Of a stretch of DNA of 64,000 nt, positions 1-9,983 are shown one piece after another. Each line of letters starts with the position of its first letter. Within the stretch, counting starts at the first letter, position 1. The position numbers were made by a program, and so were the translations under genes. Under the pieces are notes generated by a model. That model ran no database searches. It was not told where the DNA came from and saw only the letters and a list, made by a program, of their open reading frames with translations. Source of the stretch: an uncultured Monoglobus sp. Its GTDB lineage: Bacteria; Bacillota; Clostridia; Monoglobales; Monoglobaceae. The DNA is taken from assembly GCA_947630505.1 (NCBI GenBank), contig CANRHV010000001.1, forward strand, positions 1 to 64,000. Reading direction: 5' to 3'.

Positions 1-126
1 TTTGCCTAAGTTGTCAAGGGTGACGGCGTTTTTTATTCTTCTTTTATTTTTCATATCCTACTTTACAGTATCTTATATAAACTAAAAAAGACACATAAGT
101 GCCTCTAATTCTTTGTCAAAAAAATA

Positions 127-1773
127 TTATTTGGTTGACGGCTTTGGCATATCGTTACTATTGGTAAGTTTGCTTTGAATAGTCCTCTCGTTTGTAGGAT
201 TATCATTTTCAGGTCTGCCGCCCTTGTCGTTAGTAACTTTTCCCGTTTGTGTATATGCCGTTTGATGGGGTACATACTTGTCAAAAATCTTATTATCAAG
301 TTCTTCGTCAAGCACATTGAAATATATGTCGGGATTAACGCCCGTACTTGCAATTAAAAATGTTAAAGAACCTGACGCCTCTAAATACAAAGATTTCATC
401 ATTTCAAAGAAATTCTTTCTATTTACTAAAGACGTCGGCAAATAATAGACTTCAACCCATTTTTTCCTATCCTTAATTATACACTTATTAATGATATAAT
501 TAAGCTCATTTTGTATTTCTTGAACCCATGTATAAATCTGGGCGTTAATCAACTCAAGGTTGTTTTGCTGCGAGGAATAGTTGCCGCTACCGCTGCCATT
601 CAACAGTGCCGCAGCCATTCCCAAATCCATCGCTATATTATCAGTTAAATCATCTTCATTTTTGCCGTCAAATATCTCGGTCGCACTAACATCAACTACA
701 TTAATTTTTGTACCTGCCGCCACCGAAAAGAAAGATGTGCCACCGCGATTGTTTTTCGTCATCACAGCCTCTTTGACCTTAGCGTGCTGATTTTTTTGCT
801 GTGTTTCAGTCAATGCGCAAACAGACTTATCTCTGCCCTCGGGGAATGTCTGATATATAATTTTGTTATTCAGTTCCCTAAGTACATTGCGCTTTGTATC
901 AACAAACTCATCTTTATATAATATATCTATTATAGCCGCTATTGCCAAAGGTCTGCCCCACGGCTCACTGATTTTACACTTGATTTTGTGTGTGAACGTG
1001 TGATCAACATCAAGAATGTGCCAATTGCCAATATTAGTGTCTGCGTTTTTCCACTCATGATATGCTTTTCTAATTTCCTGCGGAAACTTTTTGAGTTTAC
1101 GTTGTTGCTCTGCTTGTCCCGCAAATTCATCAAAATATCTAAGGTTAAACGCCACAACATTTCTGCCGTTTTTGCGCCCAATTATCTGACACCATTCATA
1201 AGGCAGGGGCATCATAACCGCGTTCATACCCAAGTCACACAACTCAACGATATTGTCAACGTCAAAATCGTTTAAGTTTCTCGTCCTGTCAACGGGCATA
1301 TTTGAAGTTTCAAAATAATAAAATGAGGTTCCCTCATTCATATCCGTAAACAAAACATCCCTGATAAACTTTTTATCATCTATGGTTTCAAGAGTTGAAC
1401 GCATAAGGTCTTTGTATTTTTCAAGTTTATTTTTGCCAAAATACTTGCCTAAAACCCGCTTTTTACCACAAATCACCCTATCAAGACACGGCATACTTAC
1501 CATATAATCAATAGCATTTGTTACAACGCCCTCGGAATTATATACAAACATAGCAAGCTTGCGCGTCAATTCATGATGCCCTATGGGGTCAGCCAGTATT
1601 GCTTTGATTTCTTCTGATGTAAAGTGAGAGCTGATAGCACAGCCAAACAAACAATCCAATTCATGCAATCGCGACGAGCCAAAATATGAATTAAACTCAT
1701 ATTTGCTATCAGATTCTTGTTGATCACCGCCTGTTTGTTCAGTTTGGTTTAAATTATTTTTAATATCCGGCAT
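127..1773 (-). CDS. putative phage portal protein
   Basis: 548 aa ORF immediately downstream of the large terminase ORF on the same strand; size and position fit a portal; sequence only weakly recognisable. Confidence 0.6.
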   Translation of the reverse strand: MPDIKNNLNQTEQTGGDQQESDSKYEFNSYFGSSRLHELDCLFGCAISSHFTSEEIKAILADPIGHHELTRKLAMFVYNSEGVVTNAIDYMVSMPCLDRVICGKKRVLGKYFGKNKLEKYKDLMRSTLETIDDKKFIRDVLFTDMNEGTSFYYFETSNMPVDRTRNLNDFDVDNIVELCDLGMNAVMMPLPYEWCQIIGRKNGRNVVAFNLRYFDEFAGQAEQQRKLKKFPQEIRKAYHEWKNADTNIGNWHILDVDHTFTHKIKCKISEPWGRPLAIAAIIDILYKDEFVDTKRNVLRELNNKIIYQTFPEGRDKSVCALTETQQKNQHAKVKEAVMTKNNRGGTSFFSVAAGTKINVVDVSATEIFDGKNEDDLTDNIAMDLGMAAALLNGSGSGNYSSQQNNLELINAQIYTWVQEIQNELNYIINKCIIKDRKKWVEVYYLPTSLVNRKNFFEMMKSLYLEASGSLTFLIASTGVNPDIYFNVLDEELDNKIFDKYVPHQTAYTQTGKVTNDKGGRPENDNPTNERTIQSKLTNSNDMPKPSTK

Positions 1774-1788
1774 GTCAGCCTCCTTTCA

Positions 1789-3441
1789 TTAGTTGATCAA
1801 TACGCTATATTCATATTCAGATGAACTGTAAAGGCTTTTAGCGTATTCATTAATATACCACAAAACATAAATCAACGCTGAAACACGGTCTTTATCCAAC
1901 TTTTTAACCACTTTTTCAATAGTTACATTACCATTATTCAAGTGTTTAAGTTTGAGGTTTGACACTTCCTCAAACAAACAATCCGTTTGGATAAACGGAG
2001 CAACTTTATTATCAAAGTCGTCTTGCTCCGCAACGGTAAACTCGTGCATTTGTTTACTTACAAGTAAACGCAATTTTTTACTGTTAACCATGTCAATAAA
2101 CGTCGTAACGATTTTATTTTGAGCAGACTGCGCCTTGAGGTTATACAAAATCTTTTCAGCCTCTTGCGGATTTTCAGGAGTGTTGTCATCATTAATAGTG
2201 TCCCAACAACCGAGAAATTCATTAGTCAACGGGTCATAACTTTCTTTCAAGCACTCATCAACCAGACCCGCACCCAAACCGTTGCCGTCCATTATGACAG
2301 CCTTTGCCCTATACGCTCGCTGTATTTTCTTAATCATACATGCCTGCGCTGTAAAACTTAAAATATTGGGAATATTAATGATATTAACTATATCAATAGA
2401 ATTGATTTTAGATTTATCCTTACTGCGTATAACTTTTGCAACGCAAACAGAAGATTGGTTGTTATTAGTGTTTTGAGAACGCGCAACGTCCACGCCTAAA
2501 TAAAACTCATCATCCACATTGGCTTTTTCTTGTGTACTCGTCAAGGAGCGGCAATCCATCAACGCATTAATGTTAACCAACGCACTATCTGTACAGCCTA
2601 CCCACTTTGACTCATAATTCTGCGCAAACGATACAAATGACATTTCCTTTTTCTTTTTAAGAATTTGACTTTTTGTACTTCCGCGTCCATACCAACAACC
2701 TAAAAACCATGAAGAACCCAGCACAATATCGCCTGTAAGATTTATCATATTTTTATACATGAGTATGCTGCGATTATATTCATCGGTGCCACGAAACCCT
2801 GATGTTGTAAAAAAGTTGATCTGCTGATTTAATTCCTCGGGGTCAACTATACCAAGTTTGCCAACTGTCAAACGCGGAACCTCAACAATAGGCTTTAAAG
2901 CATCTTCAAAGGTATCATTATTCAACAACGCAGATTCCTCGACGTTAATGCGCTTACGACGTTGACCTTTTGAACTCTGAGCGTTAGCAAGATTATCAAC
3001 ACCGCTCTCTGACTTAAACTCAACCAAAGTATCACTCTGACGAAATTGCGTTTTTGTAATTTCATTTTCAAGCATTGGAAAATGACGCATTATTTCTTTG
3101 TGTTTATTGGCTAAAAGTTCAGCGGCATTTTCTTTGGTTTGCGCCGTCATTGCAAGTTCAATACCCGGAAAGAAAATTGCAACCAAATACATAGCCAAAA
3201 CTTCATCATATGTCTTACCCCAACCTCTGGGGAAAACACCATAAACACTTACAAAACGCATTACACATCTCAAAAGCGTGCGCTGATCTGAGTTTAAATT
3301 AATACCGCCCGTTTCAGGTTTTATCAAGTCAAGGAATAAATCAGGATACCAACGTGCCCACGAACAAAACTCAACATATTTGTATAATGACTGTCCAAAA
3401 ACAGTATCATCTTGCATGGCGATAATTTGCGCTTTGGTCAT
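1789..3441 (-). CDS. phage terminase large subunit
   Basis: Walker-A-like FPRGWGKTYDEVLA, then IELAMTAQTKENAAELL, and nuclease-like EFYLGVDVARSQNTNN; between putative portal and 387 aa ORF. Confidence 0.85.
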   Translation of the reverse strand: MTKAQIIAMQDDTVFGQSLYKYVEFCSWARWYPDLFLDLIKPETGGINLNSDQRTLLRCVMRFVSVYGVFPRGWGKTYDEVLAMYLVAIFFPGIELAMTAQTKENAAELLANKHKEIMRHFPMLENEITKTQFRQSDTLVEFKSESGVDNLANAQSSKGQRRKRINVEESALLNNDTFEDALKPIVEVPRLTVGKLGIVDPEELNQQINFFTTSGFRGTDEYNRSILMYKNMINLTGDIVLGSSWFLGCWYGRGSTKSQILKKKKEMSFVSFAQNYESKWVGCTDSALVNINALMDCRSLTSTQEKANVDDEFYLGVDVARSQNTNNNQSSVCVAKVIRSKDKSKINSIDIVNIINIPNILSFTAQACMIKKIQRAYRAKAVIMDGNGLGAGLVDECLKESYDPLTNEFLGCWDTINDDNTPENPQEAEKILYNLKAQSAQNKIVTTFIDMVNSKKLRLLVSKQMHEFTVAEQDDFDNKVAPFIQTDCLFEEVSNLKLKHLNNGNVTIEKVVKKLDKDRVSALIYVLWYINEYAKSLYSSSEYEYSVLIN

Positions 3442-4604
3442 TACTCATCGCCCTCCATGTAATTTTTTGGTAGGGTGATAAATTTTTTGATATTCTCGCG
3501 CAGACTCTCATCGGGTTCATCATCAAAAATGCCGTATGGATCGCCATATTGATCAAGATATTCTTGCTTTTTCTTATCATAGAACTTATAAACGTCCTCA
3601 TACGAGCACGGCGGCTTGCCTTCAAGATCGCGGGCATAATTGATATAGCACCAAATATTAAAATCAAGCGCGTCATTAGGTCTATATTTAAAGCGAGGTA
3701 GTATAGGAATAACATCAACAGCCTGTTCAACTGCTTTAAAAATATCAGAAAACGTATTTAAACCGCCCTGCAAATCGGCGTCAGATAGTTGTTTTGGCGT
3801 CAATTTACCGTTTGACGCGGCGTTTTGGGCGGCGTCATACCACTTTTTTGCCTTATCCACATCGCCTCGTGCGGTCGCGTCTTCTTCCTTGACCTTAAAA
3901 CGAACATACGTTGCCAAAGCCTCTTGGTGCAGATTGGTCTGCAAAGTATAATTCATCTTGATTTTTTCATACTTATTGTACATTTTTCTGTACTCGTCTT
4001 TTGAATAGCCCTCGCCAAACAATTGTATGATTTCGTCTGTAACCTTAAATGAGTCATTATTTGAGGTTTTATAGACTTTTTCTTTGAGTTTGTTCATTTT
4101 GCGAGCTTTTTCATTGGTGACTTCTTGTATAGCCTCGTCGTGTCCAACCATCCCTGTGTTCCGCAGCGCCTCGTTATACACAAAATCATCCGCCTCGCTA
4201 TCACCGTATGAACGTGCGGAAAGTTGTCTTAATGTATTGATATTTTTAAAATAAAGCCCTACGATTTCCTTACCATGATACTGTATGTTTTCAGCAGGAA
4301 CATTAGGATGTTCTTTCACAAACTGTTTAATAGATGATTGCAAAACATCTTTATAATATGGTTTGTCCAACTGTCGCAGAACATTTTTAAATTTATCAAT
4401 ATCAATTTCGCCTGTCTCGCGTAAACTATATTTGAGAATACAGCCCTTACACCACGGCACTTTGCCATCTTTATGGAAGGGGTTACGACTCATGTAAAAA
4501 GCCGATAAGGGATGTTCTGCGCTTTCAGGAGGACAAGCCAAACATGTTTTGGTTACTGTTTTGGGCTTAGGTTTTGCTTTCGTCGTCGCCTTTGCTTTTG
4601 CCAC
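3441..4604 (-). CDS. phage protein with N-terminal CxxC...CxxC cluster, upstream of TerL (possible terminase small subunit functional analogue)
   Basis: CLACPPESAEHPLSAFYMSRNPFHKDGKVPWCKGC; overlaps TerL start. Confidence 0.6.
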   Translation of the reverse strand: MAKAKATTKAKPKPKTVTKTCLACPPESAEHPLSAFYMSRNPFHKDGKVPWCKGCILKYSLRETGEIDIDKFKNVLRQLDKPYYKDVLQSSIKQFVKEHPNVPAENIQYHGKEIVGLYFKNINTLRQLSARSYGDSEADDFVYNEALRNTGMVGHDEAIQEVTNEKARKMNKLKEKVYKTSNNDSFKVTDEIIQLFGEGYSKDEYRKMYNKYEKIKMNYTLQTNLHQEALATYVRFKVKEEDATARGDVDKAKKWYDAAQNAASNGKLTPKQLSDADLQGGLNTFSDIFKAVEQAVDVIPILPRFKYRPNDALDFNIWCYINYARDLEGKPPCSYEDVYKFYDKKKQEYLDQYGDPYGIFDDEPDESLRENIKKFITLPKNYMEGDE

Positions 4605-4642
4605 TCGCCCGCCTCCTTCAATTTTTTATTCTCTCTCAATAT

Positions 4643-4667
4643 AAAAAGAGGGCACCGAAGTACCCTC
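4643..4667 (-). terminator. Rho-independent terminator with UUCG tetraloop
   Basis: minus strand GAGGGTAC-TTCG-GTGCCCTC followed by TTTTTAT; downstream of the 4672-5067 gene. Confidence 0.85.
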
Positions 4668-4671
4668 AATA

Positions 4672-5067
4672 TTAATCATTTATAGTAATCAGCTCATAAT
4701 CGCTGTTGTTTTTACTAAGATAATTTGCGTAATTACAGGTCAAAACGCTGTCATATACAAACACGGCGTCCGCACCGCTTTCTATATAGTCTCCAAATAC
4801 GCTCTTAACCGCGTCAACGCTTACAGAATAATCAGCGTCAAATGTTACGCAAATCGGCTCATACAACCATAACGGCTCACTCATACCCACATAATCAAGC
4901 GCAAGCATGTTTTCATTATACATAAATCTAAGCATATCTATAACAAAATCTATGCCCGCTATCACAGAAACAGTCTTGCAACCGTTATCATCTATGCGAC
5001 CTATTATCTCATCAACAAAATCAGAAACCGAGCCGTAAATTATAATTTGATTTGTAGCAGAAGCCAC
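4672..5067 (-). CDS. hypothetical protein
   Basis: 131 aa ORF abutting the HU-like gene, terminator directly downstream. Confidence 0.7.
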   Translation of the reverse strand: MASATNQIIIYGSVSDFVDEIIGRIDDNGCKTVSVIAGIDFVIDMLRFMYNENMLALDYVGMSEPLWLYEPICVTFDADYSVSVDAVKSVFGDYIESGADAVFVYDSVLTCNYANYLSKNNSDYELITIND

Positions 5068-5369
5068 TAATTCACCAGCTCCTGCACGTTTTTACCAAAC
5101 TTCATTTTTACCGTCTTGTGAGCGGGCACAATATATTCCTCACCCTTAAACTGTCCCATCGTATAAACGCGAGTGGTTTCAGGCACGTCCTTGACGGTTA
5201 TCGTGCCAAAATTGTACAGACTGATTTTATCATAATTCACAAGAGCGTCCTTGATAGAGTCTAAGACGTTCTTAAATGTCTGATCTGCTTCTTTCTTTGT
5301 CATACCGTTGTCCTTGCCGTAATTCTTATAATAAATGTCAATTACATCATTCATTGTTGCTTTGTTCAT
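5067..5369 (-). CDS. HU/IHF-family DNA-binding protein
   Basis: 100 aa; KKEADQTFKNVLDSIKDAL...ISLYNFGTITVKDVPETTRVYTMGQF...VPAHKTVKMKFGKNVQELVN matches HU architecture. Confidence 0.85.
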   Translation of the reverse strand: MNKATMNDVIDIYYKNYGKDNGMTKKEADQTFKNVLDSIKDALVNYDKISLYNFGTITVKDVPETTRVYTMGQFKGEEYIVPAHKTVKMKFGKNVQELVN

Positions 5370-5426
5370 ATTATTTTTTTCTCCTTTTTCAATTATTTTT
5401 AATATTCGCCCTACTTGGGACGTTGT

Positions 5427-6638
5427 TTAATCAAGTTCTACGGGGTAATATGCTTCAATGCCCGTATTATTGTACACTAATACTGTTTGTGACGGCTTGC
5501 CTTTTAAGCGTTTTTGCCGCGTGTAGTCATCGCCGCTGCCGCAAAGCGAACCTGATTGTATCACTTTAATTCCCGATATTTCCGTCATAGCGGGAAAATG
5601 CTTATGCCCTGTAAGAATGACCTTTGGCATCATACCCGCATACATACACAATTTACCTACGGAAGCTTCGGTGGGCGTATCATAATCACCGTGACAGCCA
5701 AAAAACAAATGGTCTCTTACAAAAAACGAAACATAAGTGCTGTCAATCTCGTCATCTTCAACCTTAATGTTATCATAAGGCTCAAGTATATGCTTTATAA
5801 ACCATATCACTAAATTGTCAAGGCGCTCATCCGTGAGTGCGTCCTCTTTTTTGTCAATGCGAGAATGATTGCCTGCGACCATGTGTACCTCAACCTCGGC
5901 GAAATGCTTGCCAATCTCGTAAACAAAATCAGCGACAAGCTCGCACACGGTTTTAATCTGCTCAACCACGTTTTCACGGTTTTGTATAGCAATAGTCTTA
6001 TGTATACTACCCGATATATAATCGCCAAGCCCAACAACATAACACTTTTGCGCGTTATGCCTCTCGCCTATTTCTATAATCTTAGCCAGATATGTTTCAA
6101 GGCGTTGCTTTGCAATCTCCGTATTATAAATGCCCGATACACTGCACCAATTACCGCCTATATGTAAATCTGACAAACAAACGACAAGATCGCTGTCAGA
6201 AATCCTTTTTATCGGCATATATTTAATATAGCGCTCTGTTCCTATACCGAGCAATGCGTCTTTAAGATTATCTATATCTTGCTCATAACGCGCGTTTTCT
6301 CTGAGTATTTTATTAAGAGCTGCACGTTCATCGAATAGGCGTTGTTTTTCCTTGCGAAGCTCATGTCTCTCATTCCTGATTTCATCTATTATACCTTCAT
6401 CACTTGAACTTCCGCTCTTTGAGCCAAAAACACCAGCCTCATAAAAACGCTTAGCAGAGGAATAGGGTTTGCGATAAGCTGCCTCTTTATAAGGAGTGTC
6501 ATCGCGGAACTCCCTGTTAATAAGGTCAGTAATTTCATCCCAGTCCATATCAAGAACGCCTGAGTCCTTCAACTGACCCAAGCGCCAAATATATTTTTCC
6601 TCGCTCTCATCGCTCATTCTTTTCAAATCATTATACAA
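5427..6638 (-). CDS. calcineurin-like metallophosphoesterase
   Basis: DLHIGG, GDYISG, GNHSR, GCHGDYD, TGHKH motifs in order. Confidence 0.85.
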   Translation of the reverse strand: MYNDLKRMSDESEEKYIWRLGQLKDSGVLDMDWDEITDLINREFRDDTPYKEAAYRKPYSSAKRFYEAGVFGSKSGSSSDEGIIDEIRNERHELRKEKQRLFDERAALNKILRENARYEQDIDNLKDALLGIGTERYIKYMPIKRISDSDLVVCLSDLHIGGNWCSVSGIYNTEIAKQRLETYLAKIIEIGERHNAQKCYVVGLGDYISGSIHKTIAIQNRENVVEQIKTVCELVADFVYEIGKHFAEVEVHMVAGNHSRIDKKEDALTDERLDNLVIWFIKHILEPYDNIKVEDDEIDSTYVSFFVRDHLFFGCHGDYDTPTEASVGKLCMYAGMMPKVILTGHKHFPAMTEISGIKVIQSGSLCGSGDDYTRQKRLKGKPSQTVLVYNNTGIEAYYPVELD

Positions 6639-6658
6639 ATCTATTCAAGGCACCGCCC

Positions 6659-6874
6659 TTACTCAATATTTTCTTCAGGCGCATCCAAGCTTTCTTCGTT
6701 CTTAACCTGAACACTCAAAACAACATTACAGCCGTCAAAGTCAGACAAAAGCGTAAGAATTTTCTTAGCCTGCTCGTCTATATCAATCGTGCCTGCCTCA
6801 ATATCCAACATTCCTGTCGCTTGCAATTTTCTCGTATGCGTCTGTGTATAACTCAAACTACTTTTCTTTGCCAA
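6659..6874 (-). CDS. hypothetical small protein
   Basis: 71 aa ORF in the compact minus-strand operon. Confidence 0.6.
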   Translation of the reverse strand: MAKKSSLSYTQTHTRKLQATGMLDIEAGTIDIDEQAKKILTLLSDFDGCNVVLSVQVKNEESLDAPEENIE

Positions 6875-7043
6875 TTCTATCGCCTCTCATTTGCTCTAAA
6901 AATTTCATTGCCTTGTCGGTTTCCTCCATGTAATAATGATGGCGCTTACTGTCGCCTTTCATTGTTCTTACAAAATGCGTGGAAGGATACCTTGCAACAA
7001 TAGCTTCCTTTTCAGCTTTTGAAACTATAATGATACTGTTCAC
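6858..7043 (-). CDS. hypothetical small protein
   Basis: 61 aa ORF, overlaps next gene start. Confidence 0.5.
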   Translation of the reverse strand: MNSIIIVSKAEKEAIVARYPSTHFVRTMKGDSKRHHYYMEETDKAMKFLEQMRGDRIGKEK

Positions 7044-7357
7044 TTCTTTCTTTTGGTTTTCTTCAAGGTGCGGTTGGTTTACTGTTGCGGTTGTTCACAT
7101 TTGTTTGCAAAAAGCAAGCCCGCCGACCATGCACACGCACAGCCGACGAGCCTCAGAGAATAAAAATAGAATTGAACAAAAAGTGAACAACACCCAACGA
7201 AAGAAACCAACCTCGGCAAAGAGAAAAAAATCAACTTATATTCCCTTTACCTATACTGTATATATACGAAATTGGGGAAACGGTAAAAATGACTATATAT
7301 AAGCGTTTTTAAATGTTGCTTTACGATTTTGGCATGTAAACGTGGGATTGTAGACAA

Positions 7358-7384
7358 CAAAAAAGCCGTCCTTAATGGGCGGCT
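7358..7384 (-). terminator. Rho-independent terminator of the ATPase cassette
   Basis: minus strand AGCCGCCC-ATTAA-GGACGGCT then TTTTTT. Confidence 0.85.
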
Positions 7385-7405
7385 AAAATCATTTAAGGAA
7401 TATTC

Positions 7406-9313
7406 TTATTGAAAAAATTTACGTGAAAAATCATCAATTTCTTTTTTTAATTGATTCAACCCCTTTTTTAACAATTTGCATCGTTCATCAAATCCATCAG
7501 AATAATAAGCGTATATACTATTCATGAGCGCATTGCGCATTAAATCACTAATTGCATTATTTCCAAAATACAACATACACTCGCTATTATGTCCATGAAG
7601 CAAAGCAAACCGTAGCATAGTGCGCTCATATTGCCAAAATTCCTTAATATATTTATAAAACTCTTCAAAAAGGTCAATTTGTTTGAGCGTATATGTTAAA
7701 GATGTTTTATAAACATTATCATCTAACGCAAATTCATCTCTAAATATTTCAAACAAAATACTATTTTCTAAAAATTTTTTATATATAACACTTCCCATAG
7801 GAGTCATGTATAACTTACTACTGCTTTCAGTTGTGCGTTTGGGATATTGATCTTTTTTTAACAATCCATTATCACACATATATTCAATACTTTGATAAAT
7901 TTTTTTTACAAACAAAGGTCTATTGTTTGTATCTCGATCTTTGGACATTTCGTAATTAGTGAAAATTTCACAAAAATTATCAACAAACAACTCATCTGAG
8001 CATGATAACATTTTAAAATTATGATTATTACAAAAATTCAAATATTTCAAATAATAAAATTGTAACAAATACAAATCAATAAAATCATTCATTATAAAGC
8101 CAGGGCGACTAAATATTGATGGATAATAATATAAATCATTATTACAATACACTGGTCCTTCACCCAAAAACAATACTCTAAATAAATTTGCATTGTTTAT
8201 ATAATACTCTTCTCCACTTATTTGAAAGCTTGATTGTATATTTTTATTTTTTTGTGTCCAATAACGATTAGACAATATACTAACAAAACTTTTTAACGCA
8301 TTACTAATATTATAATCATTAATTTCAAAAAGCAACGTTTGACTATATTCGTCAATACGTTTACTTAATTGCATTAATACACTTTTTGCTTCTTTCCACG
8401 TTGTTGGATTTCCAGCATTTTTTAACAAATGAAAATTTTTTTGAATTATGTCAAATCTTTTTTCAAACATTTGACTAAGATTAGGAACAGAATTAAGTAT
8501 AAATGGATTATCAAGCCTATGTGTATCTATATCATTTGCACGACATAAATTATCAAATGTTGACATACGCAAACAGAATAAAAACTTATATCTAATATCA
8601 GTATATACCCCATTGCGTAGACATTCAAAAAATGATAAAAAATCCCTAATCAACGTATGTTGTTTTTCACCCGACAAAGATTCTAAATCATCATATATAA
8701 ATACAAAATTTCTAATGCGCTGATGTTCCTGTTCTAATAACTTTTTTAATCTAAAAGCAGCCACAGAAAATTGTTGTTGGTCTTTACCGTAATACTTAAT
8801 TTCACCCTTATTGCTTTCTATACACGACCACACTTCAGTATCAGAAATCGGACTTGCATTTAAAGCTTTTATAATTGTATTATAAATTGTTTTAATACGC
8901 GCAACTAATAATTCCTCAACATCTCTTAATGCCGTAGAATTATATCTTTCGTGCGCACAATTGAGTATTATATCATATACATTATCAGTCACTTTAACTA
9001 CATATGTCTTGTTAGATTTAATATCTATTTTATAATATTCCGTTAAAGTGTTTAACATTAAGTGTGTTTTACCTATCCCAGTATAACCGAGCAACGGTAT
9101 AATGCAATTACGAGCACTATCTAACTCTTCTTTAATGTTATTTGCAAGTTCAGGAGCTGCTGGGACATATGCTTCTTTACTATAAACTCCTCCAGTATCA
9201 AAATCGTGATCTGTCATTTTATCAAACGGAATACTAAATTTAAAATATAATTCATTTTTTTTAAAATTTTGATTATTATCTACCTTATAATTCTGATTTG
9301 GTACGATTCTCAT
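7406..9313 (-). CDS. P-loop NTPase (AAA/STAND-like), accessory
   Basis: Walker A GYTGIGKTH, Walker B RNFVFIYDDLES; 635 aa; own promoter and terminator. Confidence 0.8.
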   Translation of the reverse strand: MRIVPNQNYKVDNNQNFKKNELYFKFSIPFDKMTDHDFDTGGVYSKEAYVPAAPELANNIKEELDSARNCIIPLLGYTGIGKTHLMLNTLTEYYKIDIKSNKTYVVKVTDNVYDIILNCAHERYNSTALRDVEELLVARIKTIYNTIIKALNASPISDTEVWSCIESNKGEIKYYGKDQQQFSVAAFRLKKLLEQEHQRIRNFVFIYDDLESLSGEKQHTLIRDFLSFFECLRNGVYTDIRYKFLFCLRMSTFDNLCRANDIDTHRLDNPFILNSVPNLSQMFEKRFDIIQKNFHLLKNAGNPTTWKEAKSVLMQLSKRIDEYSQTLLFEINDYNISNALKSFVSILSNRYWTQKNKNIQSSFQISGEEYYINNANLFRVLFLGEGPVYCNNDLYYYPSIFSRPGFIMNDFIDLYLLQFYYLKYLNFCNNHNFKMLSCSDELFVDNFCEIFTNYEMSKDRDTNNRPLFVKKIYQSIEYMCDNGLLKKDQYPKRTTESSSKLYMTPMGSVIYKKFLENSILFEIFRDEFALDDNVYKTSLTYTLKQIDLFEEFYKYIKEFWQYERTMLRFALLHGHNSECMLYFGNNAISDLMRNALMNSIYAYYSDGFDERCKLLKKGLNQLKKEIDDFSRKFFQ

Positions 9314-9332
9314 AATTTAATACCTCCTTGTA

Positions 9333-9704
9333 TTATGGTTTAGTAATATTAATAACGCTAATTATAATTGTAATTACAGATGCACATATGCCAACAACCA
9401 TATCAATGATTACAAAAAACATATTTTGAATATAAGGAGGAGTCTCTTTATACCGCATTTTTTTACAACCCGGTAAACGACATTCCCTCTTACGTTTAAA
9501 AAGCTTAGGACGTACACATATATATTCCGTTGCGTGCGAAGCTTTATCTATATAACTTGACAACCAATAGCATTCCGATTGCCTTGGATTTTCACTTTTT
9601 AAAACTTTATTGTGCTGAACCCGTAGAATTATATCTATCAATTTAATTACAATATATGCCATTGCACCACATAATAAAAGAACAAAAACTATATTCATAT
9701 TCAC
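9333..9704 (-). CDS. small membrane protein, partner of the P-loop NTPase
   Basis: two hydrophobic segments (IVFVLLLCGAMAYIVIKLIDII and FFVIIDMVVGICASVITIIISVINI); upstream in same unit. Confidence 0.7.
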   Translation of the reverse strand: MNMNIVFVLLLCGAMAYIVIKLIDIILRVQHNKVLKSENPRQSECYWLSSYIDKASHATEYICVRPKLFKRKRECRLPGCKKMRYKETPPYIQNMFFVIIDMVVGICASVITIIISVINITKP

Positions 9705-9738
9705 ACCCCCTTTTTTTGTAATAATAAATATTGAAAAG

Positions 9739-9766
9739 TTTATAATAGTTTCTACTATATAGTCAA
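9739..9766 (-). promoter_or_regulatory. sigma-A-type promoter of the 9.7-7.4 kb cassette
   Basis: minus strand TTGACT-N16-TATAAA. Confidence 0.65.
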
Positions 9767-9890
9767 GATATACATATAATTATGTCAAAAATATGTTATA
9801 TTATGTCGAAAAAACAGTATATCAACGTACATATAAAATATTTACTTAACAAATTTTTATTTTATATTAGTATCAACAATATCACCAAAT

Positions 9891-9932
9891 CAACTAATTC
9901 CATACGACCAATTTATCGTGTGGAATTAGTTG
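9891..9932. repeat. 17-bp inverted repeat (one mismatch), 8-nt loop
   Basis: CAACTAATTCCATACGA-ccaattta-TCGTGTGGAATTAGTTG. Confidence 0.85.
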
Positions 9933-9983
9933 AAAATACATATTATCTAAACAAACGAGACATACACCTAAATATTTAAAAAA

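Noticed and set aside
9782-9979. 65-aa plus-strand ORF
   Set aside because: Spans a 17-bp inverted repeat in AT-rich intergenic DNA, no SD-supported start, unconvincing protein.
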